Source: Fragum whitleyi (taxonomy: Eukaryota > Mollusca > Bivalvia > Cardiida > Cardiidae). From it: a stretch of 64,000 nucleotides of DNA. Of this stretch, positions 21,001 to 26,876 are shown piece after piece. The DNA is taken from contig OX411546.1 in NCBI GenBank assembly GCA_948146395.1, forward strand, positions 25,150,449-25,214,448, given 5' to 3'. The translations under genes were made by a program, and so were the position numbers. How positions within the stretch are numbered: the stretch's first letter is position 1; each line of letters opens with the position of its first letter. Below the pieces are notes generated by a model that made no database searches, had not been told where the DNA came from, and saw only the letters and a list, made by a program, of their open reading frames with translations.

Positions 21001-22063
21001 TTATACTTGCAGTCAATCTTGCTCGAGTGACCATGTCCATTAATGGTTTTTTATCAGTAATAAGCAACCATTTTCAAAATCCCCTTCTTTAAATCAAAAT
21101 ATATCAATAGTAGATATTGTTGGTCTAAAAATTATTGTGAATGAATCCTATGTTGTTAAAACTCATAAAGAATCCTCTCAATGAGACAGGATTCTTTGGA
21201 GTTTGAAGAACATAAGGTTAATGACAGATTCCCAAAAATATACATAATTAACCAAAAATTTCATTTCTGACTTGTAATCAAAACAAGTCATAAGCAATCA
21301 TTCTCTTTAACGCTTTTTGGTGGTCCTGTAACCAATATTGAGTCAGTAATATTTAGCTTGGTTGTTTTGGGCTTTACCACTTGTGAAAATGTGGATTTTG
21401 TTGTTCACTCAATGAAATATAAATCAATTTTACATTGAAACAAACAATAATTATAAGCTTGGCTGTTTTCAGAGGTATTGCTGTAGCCTTGGTAGTGGTG
21501 TTGTCATTTTGTGATATCTATGGTATAACTGAAGGCATTCAAATGAAACTTGGCACATGTGTTCACTATCAAAAGAGCAGTTGATATTTTCAAGGGGGAC
21601 AACTCTAGATGCATTTTGGTAAATTATGTCCCTTTTTTAATTTGATTTTTTTATTCTCTATCCATCACTGAAAAGCAGTGCGATCACTGAAAGGCAGCTT
21701 GTAGACACCCACAGGCGATAATGCTCTTGTTCTCTATTTCTTTTTTTCTTTCCTGAATACATGTGATGTACAAATTCATACAGGAAAAAGGCTGTTCACC
21801 ATATATACACATTTTCATTTTAAATTTCAAATTGATTAAGTCTTAAATGATACTGATGCATCAGAAAATGGCCATAATATCTTGTTTCTCTTTATGCAGC
21901 AAAACAGATGGAAATCGAAAAAGTTGCTGTAGATGAGAAAAAGTTCCGTTGGGAAATGAATGAAGATGCCATGGCTAATGACAAACTTGCGGAAGGAATT
22001 CGAAAGTTTGCTGCAGACGCTGTGAAACTGGAGAATATGTTGAAAGAAAAATTACAGGCTTAG
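5971..22063 (+). CDS. TALDO1: Transaldolase gene, coding exons 2-9 (first exon not found)
   Basis: Transaldolase moves a dihydroxyacetone unit between sugar phosphates in the non-oxidative pentose phosphate pathway, in the cytosol. Eight exons join in consistent phase to give 299 residues plus stop. The animal enzyme is about 337 residues, so about 30-38 N-terminal residues are missing. Visible landmarks are signature 1 (DATTNPSLI, exon 2), the TEVDAR motif with its catalytic Glu (exon 3), the Schiff-base Lys in [11 protein letters not shown] (exon 4), the SPFVGRI phosphate-binding stretch (exon 6) and GASFRNT (exon 7). No frameshift or internal stop was seen, so the gene looks functional. 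The N-terminal exon with the VADTGD motif could not be found in 1-5970. Exon numbers assume one missing coding exon. Introns range from 967 bp (exons 8-9) to 4.5 kb and are full of mobile elements. Confidence 0.96.
6223..7350 (+). mobile_element. AGCTCACCTGAG element with ~200-bp internal repeats
   Basis: The head is AGCTCACCTGAG..GTGCTCAAGGTGAGCT and the end is GGCAAATGTCCCTCTTGTTT. The body repeats about four times a block with TTCTCTGAAACCAGAAGG, GACAGCTTT, GTATGTAGCATCATCTAG and CATATCAAGACCCTGGG. No protein is encoded. It lies in intron 2 in gene-sense orientation. Confidence 0.75.
7673..7902. mobile_element. piggyBac-like MITE (TTAA ends)
   Basis: The ends TTAACCCTTTGCTGTTT and, on the other strand, TTAACCCTTTCCTGTTT form inverted repeats bounded by TTAA, the target of piggyBac transposases, with CCCT-type termini. 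A perfect-looking hairpin, AAGAAATTGCT..AGCAATTTCTT, sits in the middle (about 7745-7785). There is no coding capacity. Confidence 0.75.
7927..8034 (+). CDS. TALDO1: Transaldolase exon 3
   Basis: The acceptor is TTGTTGCAG ending at 7926 and the donor is AG|GTAAAT. It encodes [18 protein letters not shown] followed by VSTEVDAR. The Glu of TEVDAR is a conserved active-site residue in transaldolases. The exon lies about 25 bp after a piggyBac-like MITE that ends at 7902, so the element sits in the branch-point and polypyrimidine region of intron 2. Confidence 0.95.
8491..8566. mobile_element. 76-bp palindromic mini-element
   Basis: Terminal inverted repeats CAAACTGTTTGC / GCAAACAGTTTG enclose a second inverted pair, TATACCCCACTTTG / CAAAGTGGGGTATA. 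A related copy lies at 13496-13568. Confidence 0.7.
8578..9486 (+). mobile_element. AGCTCCACTGGC hairpin-headed element
   Basis: The head is AGCTCCACTGGCCGAAGGCCAG..GAGCTATTGTCATGG, followed by GTGCGTGCGTCCGTGCGT. The end is AAGCCAGTGGAGCGATACAGGCCC..GGCCTCTTGTT, which again repeats the complement of the head. About three imperfect 150-bp internal repeats carry CCGATTTCAATGAAACTTTACC and GGCCCATAAATATGGGCGTGG. Confidence 0.78.
9843..9920 (+). repeat. Element 3' end, duplicated at 11413-11495
   Basis: CTTTAAACCTGTGGAATGG, CAGGCCCTCTTGAGCCTC and TTGCTGTAAACTATAATGTC correspond closely to 11424-11495 next to exon 4. This is either two insertions of one element or a local duplication of the intron end. 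Confidence 0.55.
10060..11222. mobile_element. pogo-like non-autonomous DNA transposon
   Basis: Terminal inverted repeats CAGTGGTCTCGCGATACCTCGA and, on the other strand, CAGTGGTCTCGCATTACCTCGA are flanked by TA on both sides (10058-10059, 11223-11224). This is the pattern of pogo/Tigger members of the Tc1-mariner group. The 1163-bp interior shows no transposase. Inner subterminal stretches rich in CTCGAG and TCGAGT follow the ends. Confidence 0.88.
11240..11300. repeat. Fragment related to the 23242-23316 palindrome
   Basis: It shares AATTCAAATGAGTACCCACA and CATAGGGTTTCA with the palindromic element downstream of the gene. Confidence 0.5.
11380..11402 (+). pseudogene. 23-bp copy of the start of transaldolase exon 4
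   Basis: The 23 bases are identical to 11511-11533 inside exon 4 and lie 131 bp upstream. The flanking TGTCTTC..CTATCC also resembles the true acceptor region, but no AG stands at the equivalent place. Confidence 0.75.
11507..11638 (+). CDS. TALDO1: Transaldolase exon 4 (Schiff-base lysine)
   Basis: The acceptor is TTCTTCTATAG ending at 11506 and the donor is AA|GTAAGT at 11639. It encodes [32 protein letters not shown]. The Lys in LIKLSS forms the Schiff base with the substrate. The first bases of this exon also occur, as a 23-bp exact copy, at 11380-11402 in the preceding intron. Confidence 0.95.
11832..12103 (+). mobile_element. ATGCCCCC-type hairpin-headed element
   Basis: It starts ATTCCCCCGCATCGAAAGATC followed by AGGGGCATATTGTTTTACC, a stem-loop. 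It ends GGCATTCGTGTTTCACAAAC followed by ACATCTTGTT. It has the same head and tail as the elements at 20226 and 20495. Internal AAGGTCAAGGTCATGTGAC repeats are present. Confidence 0.78.
12640..12835. repeat. Possible small inverted-repeat element
   Basis: GTGTCTATGCTAGGATT..GTAGGGGGGA near 12638-12668 is matched in inverted form by TCCCCCCCTCCTAGAATAGACCCT near 12793-12816. The match is imperfect and no target duplication was seen. Confidence 0.35.
13496..13568. mobile_element. 73-bp palindromic mini-element, second copy
   Basis: GAACTGTTTGCAAAAATACC..GTATAATCTGCAAACAGTTTG is a diverged relative of 8491-8566, in intron 4. Confidence 0.6.
14003..14063 (+). CDS. TALDO1: Transaldolase exon 5
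   Basis: This is a short 61-base exon with acceptor CTAATTACAG and donor CAG|GTAAAA. It encodes [21 protein letters not shown] apart from the first two bases of the Lys codon, matching the [10 protein letters not shown] core of transaldolases. Confidence 0.94.
14125..14600 (+). mobile_element. AGCTCTGCTGTTTTCAGAG element, 5' part
   Basis: It starts AGCTCTGCTGTTTTCAGAGA, then GTTTTGCTATAGCCTTGATGG. A block of about 165 bp with AATGGTAAGTGATAGGGCCTTC and TCTGTTGGTACCAAGTTCAA is repeated. It belongs to the same family as 21456-21732 and 59687-59976. It runs into a SINE at about 14601. Confidence 0.6.
14601..14826 (+). mobile_element. Diverged tRNA-derived SINE
   Basis: It has the same family body as 159-431: ATCCTTTCCGATTATTTGTC, GATAGCAGCTGGAGGCTGG, then AATATAACTGAAAGATTGTT and GAAAGCAGCATAAAACACCC with an AAACAAACAA tail. 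The B box has decayed to TGTTTGATTCCC. It is older than the first copy. Confidence 0.75.
14901..16012 (+). mobile_element. AGCTCACCTGAG element with ~160-bp tandem repeats
   Basis: The head is AGCTCACCTGAGCATGAAGT..GCTCAAGG and the end is GTTCACTCAGGTGAGCGATC followed by TAGGGCCTCTATGGCCCTCT. Five or more imperfect copies of a block with CTAGGTCACAGGGTCAAATC, CTCTAGAGGTCAC and GGTCAGAATGATTGTC fill the body. Short open frames here are chance products of the repeats. Confidence 0.8.
16151..16697 (+). mobile_element. TATCCCCCGC hairpin-headed element
   Basis: The head is TATCCCCCGCTGAAAAAAAT followed by TTTCGGGGGGGATATTGTT and CCGTCCGTCC. The end is GGCGGGGGATATCAATTCAA..TTGCTTGTTT. The 3' end again carries the complement of the head. 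An internal block from TTCCGCGCTATTTCTTGAAA is repeated at about 16231, 16400 and 16567. Confidence 0.78.
16887..17155. mobile_element. Palindromic element, left part of a split copy
   Basis: GAGGATAATTGTTTGTTTCT..TTTATATTTCATTGAGTGAA and the inverted arm ending in CGATTATTC match the elements at 61631 and 63095, though more diverged. Sequence continues through ATGAGACAAAATGTGG to about 17155. There a second element interrupts it, and it resumes at about 17862. Confidence 0.75.
17156..17832 (+). mobile_element. GGTGTATATTGG element nested in a palindromic element
   Basis: It begins GGTGGGGTGTATATTGGTTT, then CTGTCTGTCTGTCCATCCGT. It ends GGGGGGTATTAGTCCGCTCT and AGTTCTTGTTTT. Three imperfect copies of a block with CCTACAATCATGAAACTT and GACCCAAGGAAGTGCC..GGTCAAAGGTCA lie inside. 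A relative lies at 18700-19003. Confidence 0.72.
17862..17950. mobile_element. Palindromic element, right part of the split copy
   Basis: ATGAAATAAACAGAAGTGTG, GTATAAGTTTGTGATAATTT and CCACTGAAAAGCATTAAAG match the last part of the elements at 61631 and 63095. Confidence 0.7.
18200..18515. repeat. TTAAGYGACCA dispersed repeat
   Basis: CTATTAAGTGACCACTTTTA, TTAAGGGACCATCG and, at the far end, AAGCGACCATTTCTATTAGC are relatives of the GCGACC-rich dispersed repeats common in invertebrates. A related copy lies at 21010-21350 after exon 8. Confidence 0.55.
18571..18685 (+). CDS. TALDO1: Transaldolase exon 6
   Basis: The acceptor is TTTTATTACAG and the donor is CCAG|GTAACC. It encodes [20 protein letters not shown] and on to YLEDP. 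The ISPFVGR segment supplies conserved Ser and Arg residues that bind the substrate phosphate. Confidence 0.95.
18700..19003 (+). mobile_element. GGGTATATTGG element
   Basis: ACAGGGGTATATTGGTTTCA, GTCTGTCCATCCCTCC and the end GTGGTATTAGTCAGCTTAGC match 17156-17832 but with one internal block only. It starts a few bases after exon 6. Confidence 0.65.
19418..19489 (+). pseudogene. Partial copy A of transaldolase exon 7
   Basis: It is preceded by AG (ATTGTAG) and reads [24 protein letters not shown] in the exon 7 frame, then TGA. It has the 5' 72 bases of the exon with several substitutions (Arg to Cys, Gly-Tyr to Glu-His). After GGTGCCT it leaves exon sequence and continues into AT-rich intron sequence shared with the other copies. 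Confidence 0.85.
19524..19560 (+). pseudogene. Partial copy B of transaldolase exon 7 (shortest)
   Basis: It follows an intact AAATATTTCAG acceptor. It keeps only [11 protein letters not shown] before internal deletion joins it to the shared intron spacer, giving a 63-bp period instead of about 106-110 bp. Confidence 0.8.
19587..19659 (+). pseudogene. Partial copy C of transaldolase exon 7
   Basis: It has an intact ATATTTCAG acceptor. It reads [24 protein letters not shown] then TGA. The exon sequence stops at GATGGGTG, where the copy runs into GTGTGATAAACATAAT. Confidence 0.85.
19697..19769 (+). pseudogene. Partial copy D of transaldolase exon 7
   Basis: It has an intact TTTTTCAG acceptor. 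It reads [24 protein letters not shown] then TGA and is the copy closest to the true exon, with no amino-acid change until the breakpoint. If its acceptor were used without a downstream donor, translation would stop at the TGA. Confidence 0.87.
19803..19932 (+). CDS. TALDO1: Transaldolase exon 7
   Basis: The acceptor is AAATATTTCAG and the donor is TC|GTAAGT. It encodes [20 protein letters not shown] and on to GCDLLTIS. It is the last and only full-length member of a tandem series: four shortened copies of its 5' part lie at 19418-19768. It is the only copy that keeps the reading frame past MGA and has a strong GTAAGT donor. Confidence 0.95.
20226..20379 (+). mobile_element. ATGCCCCC-type element, short copy
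   Basis: The head is ATGCCCCCATATCGAGAGAT followed by AGGGGGCATATTGTTTTACT, then GTCCGTCTGTCTGTCCGTCC. The end is TGGGGGCATTCGTGTTTCAC..ACATCTTGTTT. It is internally deleted to 154 bp. Confidence 0.82.
20495..20789 (+). mobile_element. ATGCCCCC-type element
   Basis: Its head and tail match 20226-20379, only 116 bp away. It keeps the interior with AATCTCAATGATCTGC and AAGGTCAAGGTCATCTGTCA. Confidence 0.82.
20926..20993 (+). CDS. TALDO1: Transaldolase exon 8
   Basis: The acceptor is GTCTGTTTTCAG and the donor is ACG|GTAAAT. It encodes [20 protein letters not shown] plus KN in frame with exons 7 and 9. This part is poorly conserved in the family, so the assignment rests on frame, phase and position. 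Confidence 0.88.
21010..21350. repeat. Degenerate GCAACCA-type dispersed repeat
   Basis: CTTGCTCGAGTGACCATGTC, ATAAGCAACCATTTTC and CATAAGCAATCATTCTC echo the repeat at 17960-18515. Confidence 0.45.
21395..21450. repeat. Arm fragment of the palindromic element
   Basis: GTTGTTCACTCAATGAAATA followed by TAAATC is the inverted arm of the 61631-type element. A further fragment lies at 19325-19400. Confidence 0.5.
21456..21732 (+). mobile_element. AGCTTGGCTGTTTTCAGAG element
   Basis: The start AGCTTGGCTGTTTTCAGAGG, then GAAACTTGGCACATGTGTTC and AAGGGGGACAACTCTA, and the end CACAGGCGATAATGCTCTTG match 59687-59976. Confidence 0.65.
21900..22063 (+). CDS. TALDO1: Transaldolase exon 9, C-terminus and stop
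   Basis: The acceptor is TTTATGCAG. It encodes [20 protein letters not shown] and on to [20 protein letters not shown], ending in TAG at 22061-22063. The FRW and [12 protein letters not shown] stretches are typical of the transaldolase C-terminus. Confidence 0.95.
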
Positions 22064-22098
22064 ACTGGACACTGATGAAATCCACATCCCAGCGCTGT

Positions 22099-22320
22099 AC
22101 CCTTTCCTGTATTCTCCGAATTTTAGACTGGTCCAAATTGAAAGACATTGCAGACGACATTTGAAAACTGTTATATTTTGAAAAGAAACAATGGCATGAA
22201 GTAGAAAATATTATTGAAAAGAAGAAATTGCTTGCTACAGGCAATTTATTCTTTTCCCACAATATTTTCTCAAATATAAAAATCAGCAGAAGGTGTTTCA
22301 TGGACTGTTCGGGAAAGGGT
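22099..22320. mobile_element. piggyBac-like MITE in the 3' UTR region
   Basis: The ends ACCCTTTCCTGTA and GGGAAAGGGT, plus the central AAGAAGAAATTGCTTGCTAC..GCAATTTATTCTTTTCCC, make it a relative of 7673-7902. It begins 36 bp after the transaldolase stop. Part of the same hairpin occurs again at 23952-24012. Confidence 0.65.
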
Positions 22321-22672
22321 CAAAGGTCAAAAGTGCTTATATATTGTATTAGCATTTATGCCATTTGTGCATGGGGCTATTTTTACTATATTTAATCAGA
22401 TTTTGAAAATCTTATAGTTTTTCTTTATACATATGAAATTTATCAGTGGGTAAGAGTTCCAATTAATATTGAAATTAAGTTGAAAGATGGAGACAGTTTA
22501 ATTTAATTTATACTTGCTTGGTTACATGGAATTTACAGAATCTGTAGTCTAAGTTTTTGAATTATGTTATTAAACCTCACATCTAAAATATCTGGGGCTA
22601 TTGTGCTAGTGTAGATGTATGGTTTTGTGCAATTTGAAGAATCTGTATACTAAGCTTTCAAATTAACAGTGT

Positions 22673-22920
22673 AATGCCCCATATCATCAAGATATGGGAC
22701 ATATTGTTTTACTGTTTGTTTGTCTGTGGACCCAAGACTTGACAAAAAAAAATACATTGCTAATAACTTAAAGGTTATTCAAGATGAAGTGAACAGTTTT
22801 AATTTGATACCAACACTATTATGGACGTACAGTTTCATGCAATTTACTCAATCTGAATTCTAAGCTTTTGAATTAAGTTATTAAGTTTCAAAAATAAAAT
22901 GCATATAGATATCTTGTCTT
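22673..22920 (+). repeat. Degenerate ATGCCCC element
   Basis: ATGCCCCATATCATCAAGAT followed by ATGGGACATATTGTTTTACT is the family head. The tail may be ATATCTTGTCTTT at about 22909-22920. It is strongly diverged. Confidence 0.5.
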
Positions 22921-23079
22921 TAATGTTTATAGTAAAAATTGAAAAAAGACTTAACCATGTCATTTAAATAGTATATAGCATTCTCATTTATTTCTATTTT
23001 TTTTTTCTCACACAAAAAAGAAAATGTATTCATACTCCAGGCATGTTCATGATTCGATTAACCCTTATCAAAATGTCGT

Positions 23080-23130
23080 CGCGATATAACTGAAAGATCG
23101 TTGAAAGCGACGTTAAACCCCAATTCAAAT
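23080..23130 (+). repeat. SINE 3' tail fragment
   Basis: GTCGCGATATAACTGAAAGA followed by CGTTGAAAGCGACGTTAAACCC is the conserved tail of the SINE at 159-431 without its head. Confidence 0.7.
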
Positions 23131-23241
23131 CAAATCATATCAAAATGATATTTGTTGAGTTAAAATGAGCCAATAATTTCACATGTGCAATGGTACAGAT
23201 ATGGGGGCATAAAGCAAGTCTAAAATGTTTATTTCTCAATG

Positions 23242-23316
23242 AAACCCTATGTTGTGGGTAGTCATTTGAATTGTCTTTACCAGACGATTCCAATGAGTAC
23301 CAGCAACATAGGGTTT
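23242..23316. mobile_element. 75-bp palindromic mini-element
   Basis: AACCCTATGTTGTGGGTAGT and the end GTACCAGCAACATAGGGTT are inverted copies, joined by CATTTGAATTGTC..GACGATTCCAATG. The whole sequence folds into one hairpin. Confidence 0.72.
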
Positions 23317-23951
23317 TGTACTATTGTGATTGAAATCATTTGATCTAAAATACACTCTCTTTCTGTAGCAAAGCTTCTAGCCAGCATGTGTATCCTCACA
23401 GTCTGACCAGATGCCTGACTCTGAGCTCTGTTGATAGATAAGGTCATATGCCATACTTGGGCTGTCAACAAATCGATTGCTCAGTGCATATAGGCAGTTA
23501 CAACTGTTTTGTGCTGAGCAATCGAAATGTTCTTATAGCACTTAGTGACTGTTTATTAAGTCCTGGATCATTTTTGAATTACGGTTGACTTGTGTTTCAA
23601 TTTTTCAATGGTTTGGTGTTTCATGTGTAAACAAAAAAGTGTTTATAATTCTGTGGGATTATAATTTATTGAATTTGAAGAATATCATTAAGCTGTACAT
23701 GATTAAAAATCTATCACAAAATATGTTTGTGATGGGCGACCAAATCCTTGTAACTAGCTGCTTGATACAACAGAGATTGACACTAACGCCAGCTCTCTGG
23801 CCCGAGGCCTGTGGAATTTAAGTAGGACTGTTATTGTTACCATGTTTCAGGTCGTTCAGGCCTGTAAGAAATGACCATCTCATTTCTAATATATCTAGTT
23901 CTTTTTTCTATTATGTTGCCTTTCAAATATAATATTTTCATTATCCTATGG

Positions 23952-24012
23952 AAAGCATTGTGGGATAAGAAGAAATTGCATATCACAAGCAATTTCTTCT
24001 TTCCCACAATGT
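23952..24012. repeat. Hairpin of the piggyBac-like MITE family
   Basis: AGCATTGTGGGATAAGAAGA..AATTGCATATCACAAGCAATT and TCTTCTTTCCCACAATG form a long stem like the centre of 7673-7902. Terminal repeats were not found. Confidence 0.6.
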
Positions 24013-24449
24013 TTTTCTTACGATTTGCTCCTTAATTGCTAAATAATAGATTTAAGGCTAACAGGTCATTTTGGCAAAAAGTAGTTAGTGTCGAACTCTG
24101 TACAAGGTTTTGGTTTGCCAACCACAAATTTGCTTTTTCTGTTTTTGATAATTTCTTTAAATTGTCCATGATAAAATCATTGGGGAAGTATCAATGTTTA
24201 CACAAATTGTTTTGTATACATTTTCATCTTTCTGAAATTATAAATGTTATATATTTTCTTGGCAAAGGGACATAACTTTATTCAATCCTTTATTCACCAC
24301 TCATTTTGTGATTGACTTCCCTTTGTAAATAACTGAAAGAATATATTATTTGTTAGTTCGCGCCGTTCTTGTCTTTTTTATGCCCTAAGTTTAAAAATTA
24401 TTATTTCCATTCCATTGTTCTAAACCTTCATGATGTGAATTTGACGACA

Positions 24450-24713
24450 ATTCAACATCCCATTGCTATAGGACTCGATCTAAAGGCCCCTTGTTGGATC
24501 CCTGACAGCAGCACCCTTCCTTTCCAACTATTTGTCTCCTACCAATGTGTTGATAATCATAGACTTATCCTGGATAGCATCTTGAGGTTAGGAAAAGATG
24601 TAATGTGGTAGTCTTGGGTTGGAAAATGCCAGGTATCCTTTGTTAAGTGCTCCACCCGTCGCAATATAACTATAGGATTATTAAGAGCTGCGTAAAAATC
24701 ACAAACAAACAGA
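24450..24713 (+). mobile_element. Diverged tRNA-derived SINE, third copy
   Basis: It keeps CCTTCCTTTCCAACTATTTG, ATCATAGACTTATCCTGG..AGCATCTTGAGG, the body word AATGCCAGGTATCCTTTGTT and the tail CAATATAACTATAGGATTAT with ACAAACAAACAG. The polymerase III boxes are decayed. Confidence 0.65.
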
Positions 24714-24784
24714 CACTTAGGACCTCACAGCACTGGCAATTGTATTAATTGTAGGGAATTTTTGGCACATAATGAAACAAGCTG

Positions 24785-25010
24785 CTCTAGGTGAGTGTTG
24801 TCCATGCATGGCTTAATGTCTGCAATTTCTGCAAAATCTCCTCAACCAGTCTTGATAAAACTTAGCAGGAATATGCCTCAGATGACTCTACCAAAGGTGT
24901 TCTAATAATTGAAATCCATCCATACCCTTGGTTGCTACTGCAACATAAAGGGGGGAGTATGTAAAGTCTTCTTCTCATAAATAAGAAGGCAATTTTAAAG
25001 AATGATTTCA
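24785..25010 (+). repeat. Decayed AGCTCACC-type element body
   Basis: GCTCTAGGTGAGTGTTG, then ATCTCCTCAACCAGTCTTGA and CTTCTTCTCATAAATAAGAAGGC, resemble the body of 6223-7350. The ends are lost. Confidence 0.4.
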
Positions 25011-26495
25011 CAAACACATTTAGTTTCGTAGCTCTAGACTGGATCTTGTTTAATATGATCTTCAGCAAAAATCAATGGCTCTTCAGGAAACAGTTGTAAC
25101 TGCCTATATGATTAGAGGCAGCAAAAATGGATTGATCAGAGTCAACCAGCTACAGAGTGCGTAATTTGCCGTTTGTTTCCCCATGGTCTACAGGAGATCA
25201 CTCTTGAAACTTGATGAATAGAAATACTGGAATGGTAACCTCCACTGATACTACTACAGTACATAAAACAGTGGCCATTTCACGAAAATACCAGAATACA
25301 CATGAATACCGATACATCTCGTATACAGGTAATGTTTCACATGATGATTGCTTGGGACAAGACATTTCAGATAGCACCATCTTCAAGATCTTATTTTTAG
25401 GTCAAGGTCTTTTTTCAAGGTCAAATTTGTGTAAAAATATAACTAACTTTTTTCATAACTTAGAGCCTTTATATTTCACATGTGCCTTGCTCATGACAGG
25501 ACTTGTACATGAAGTACAAGATCAGGGGCATTGATCAAGGTCAAAGTCATTTAATTCAGGGCACTCGTAGAATACTTAAAAAAATTCTGTTAGGTATAAC
25601 TTTTGATTTGTAAAAGAACTTACTGTTGAAAATTGGTATGAAGCAGCAGTTTAAGACTATTAAGGCTTTAATTCTGGATTCTGACGCTTTGCTGGCTTAA
25701 GTTAACAAACAAAATTTTGAAGAAGTCTCAAAGTTCAAATATGTGCAAACTGCCTCTGGCAGCTTAACCACTAAATCAATGAATGCTTTCGCCATAAAAG
25801 TAGTTCACCCGTGGTGTTGCATACCTGTGTCTCCATTTCTACACCCCCCCCCCCCCTCCAATACTTTTAGCTCGTTAGGGCAAATCGGGCGTATGGTGAG
25901 CTGTGTGATCATTAGATTTCCCTCGTACGTAGTTCGTCATCAACTATTTTTAGTGTTTATATCATACTCAGGGGCGACAATTTATGAATATTGCAAAGTA
26001 ATGTTTGTCAGGTCATTAAAATGAACCGTATGAATTAAAATTTGAAATATTCCATATGAAAATACGAGAAAAAGATGCCTGTTGACACTTTCTTTGTTTA
26101 CATTCTAAGGGCCATATATTTAGCGCATTTATGATGAAGCTTATTCAGTTTGTTCGTCAAAATGATAAAGCCGTCTGAAAGAGTACAAACCTAGGGACAT
26201 GAAAATTTGGCTCACCCTTGATGATTAATGACCAGAATACTTTTTATGTCCGAAAGGGGACTCAATTAGAAAATGAGATCATTTTTACGGAAAAGGGGAG
26301 AAAAATCGGGATTAATGAGAATTTTTTCACACGGTTATACAGTGTATTTGAATGTGGATTTCCAAGAATGTCACATGTGTGCAAGGTAATGACTTAGCCT
26401 GACCATAATTTTAACCATAACGTAGCGCACATAATTGGGTACGTTTAGGATTTTGTAATTTCGCTAAAGTAATTACGTTTCTATGAGTTGACGGA

Positions 26496-26503
26496 TGACG
26501 TCA
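26496..26503 (+). promoter_or_regulatory. CRE palindrome TGACGTCA
   Basis: This is a perfect CREB/ATF site, 36 bp outside the first unit of the array and 73 bp before the TATA box of unit 1. It is not repeated in units 2-9, because it lies in the unique left flank. Confidence 0.5.
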
Positions 26504-26508
26504 CGGGT

Positions 26509-26514
26509 CACGTG
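26509..26514 (+). promoter_or_regulatory. E-box CACGTG
   Basis: This is a perfect palindromic E-box (MYC/USF/CLOCK type), five bases after the CRE and 62 bp before the unit 1 TATA box. It is also confined to the unique flank. Confidence 0.45.
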
Positions 26515-26576
26515 ATGTTTACATCCGGGGAATCGCTGTAGGTCAGACCCCACCCAATTTTGTGCCTTCTTTGTTC

Positions 26577-26585
26577 TATATAAAA
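26577..26585 (+). promoter_or_regulatory. TATA box of the array unit (TATATAAAA)
   Basis: This is a strong TATA match 38 bases into the unit, repeated in all nine units (offset 38-46). It is 183 bp before the ATG of the 32-residue frame. A start about 30 bp downstream would fall near TTTCAGGTGCTGC. Confidence 0.4.
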
Positions 26586-26623
26586 TTGCTCAACTTTCAG
26601 GTGCTGCAGCGCATTCCACAACA

Positions 26624-26692
26624 ATGCGTTTATATATTACGTCACCAGCGCTTCATCTACATTCATTGTTTTATCATTCGAGACTAAAATAA
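26624..26692 (+). CDS. Possible 22-residue upstream frame in the array unit
   Basis: ATGCGTTTATATATTACGTC and onward reads MRLYITSPALHLHSLFYHSR LK and stop. It lies between the TATA box and the 32-residue frame. It is present in all nine units, but nothing beyond position supports translation. Confidence 0.12.
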   Translation: MRLYITSPALHLHSLFYHSRLK

Positions 26693-26759
26693 CTGGGTCT
26701 TTTAGGTTTAACTTTTGGGCTATTCAAGCCAGAGTAAAGGAACCGTCTTTTTTCCACCT

Positions 26760-26858
26760 ATGAAGAGGTCAGCTAGTTCGGGCACGCCCACCGTCGCTCA
26801 TCCGTCCTCCCGGAAAGGAAATCGTGCACAAAAAAGATCGAGCCAAGCCTTATATTAA
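26760..26858 (+). CDS. Candidate 32-residue basic peptide, repeated in all nine units
   Basis: The frame MKRSASSGTPTVAHPSSRKG NRAQKRSSQALY starts in a G+C-richer patch, downstream of a TATA box (26577). It is followed by AATAAA at 26888-26893, giving a compact gene-like order within 320 bp. The peptide is rich in Ser, Arg and Lys and has no signal peptide or membrane segment. I recognise no family. Copies start at 29577, 32393, 35209, 38025, 40841, 43657, 46449 and 49265. Other frames here are also open for some length, so this may instead be a non-coding transcript or a first-exon remnant. Confidence 0.25.
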   Translation: MKRSASSGTPTVAHPSSRKGNRAQKRSSQALY

Positions 26859-26876
26859 AGAAGAGATGCAAGACTA

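Larger units (their letters stand above)
22064..22925 (+). other. Putative transaldolase 3' UTR region
   Basis: This non-coding sequence follows the stop. An AATAAA hexamer near 22892 is a possible poly(A) signal, but it is unproven and others may be used. A piggyBac-like MITE (22099-22320) and a degenerate ATGCCCC element (from about 22673) lie inside, so a mature transcript would probably carry transposon hairpins in its 3' UTR. Confidence 0.3.
25340..26538. other. No gene seen; repeat fragments, then unique sequence before the array
   Basis: 25340-25600 has AAGGTCAAGGTC repeat bodies. 25870-25910 is a TTTTAGCTCGTTAGGGC hairpin-head fragment. A C-run lies at 25843-25857. From about 26041 the sequence looks unique and has no exon I can support. 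Its end carries the CRE and E-box described separately. Confidence 0.4.
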
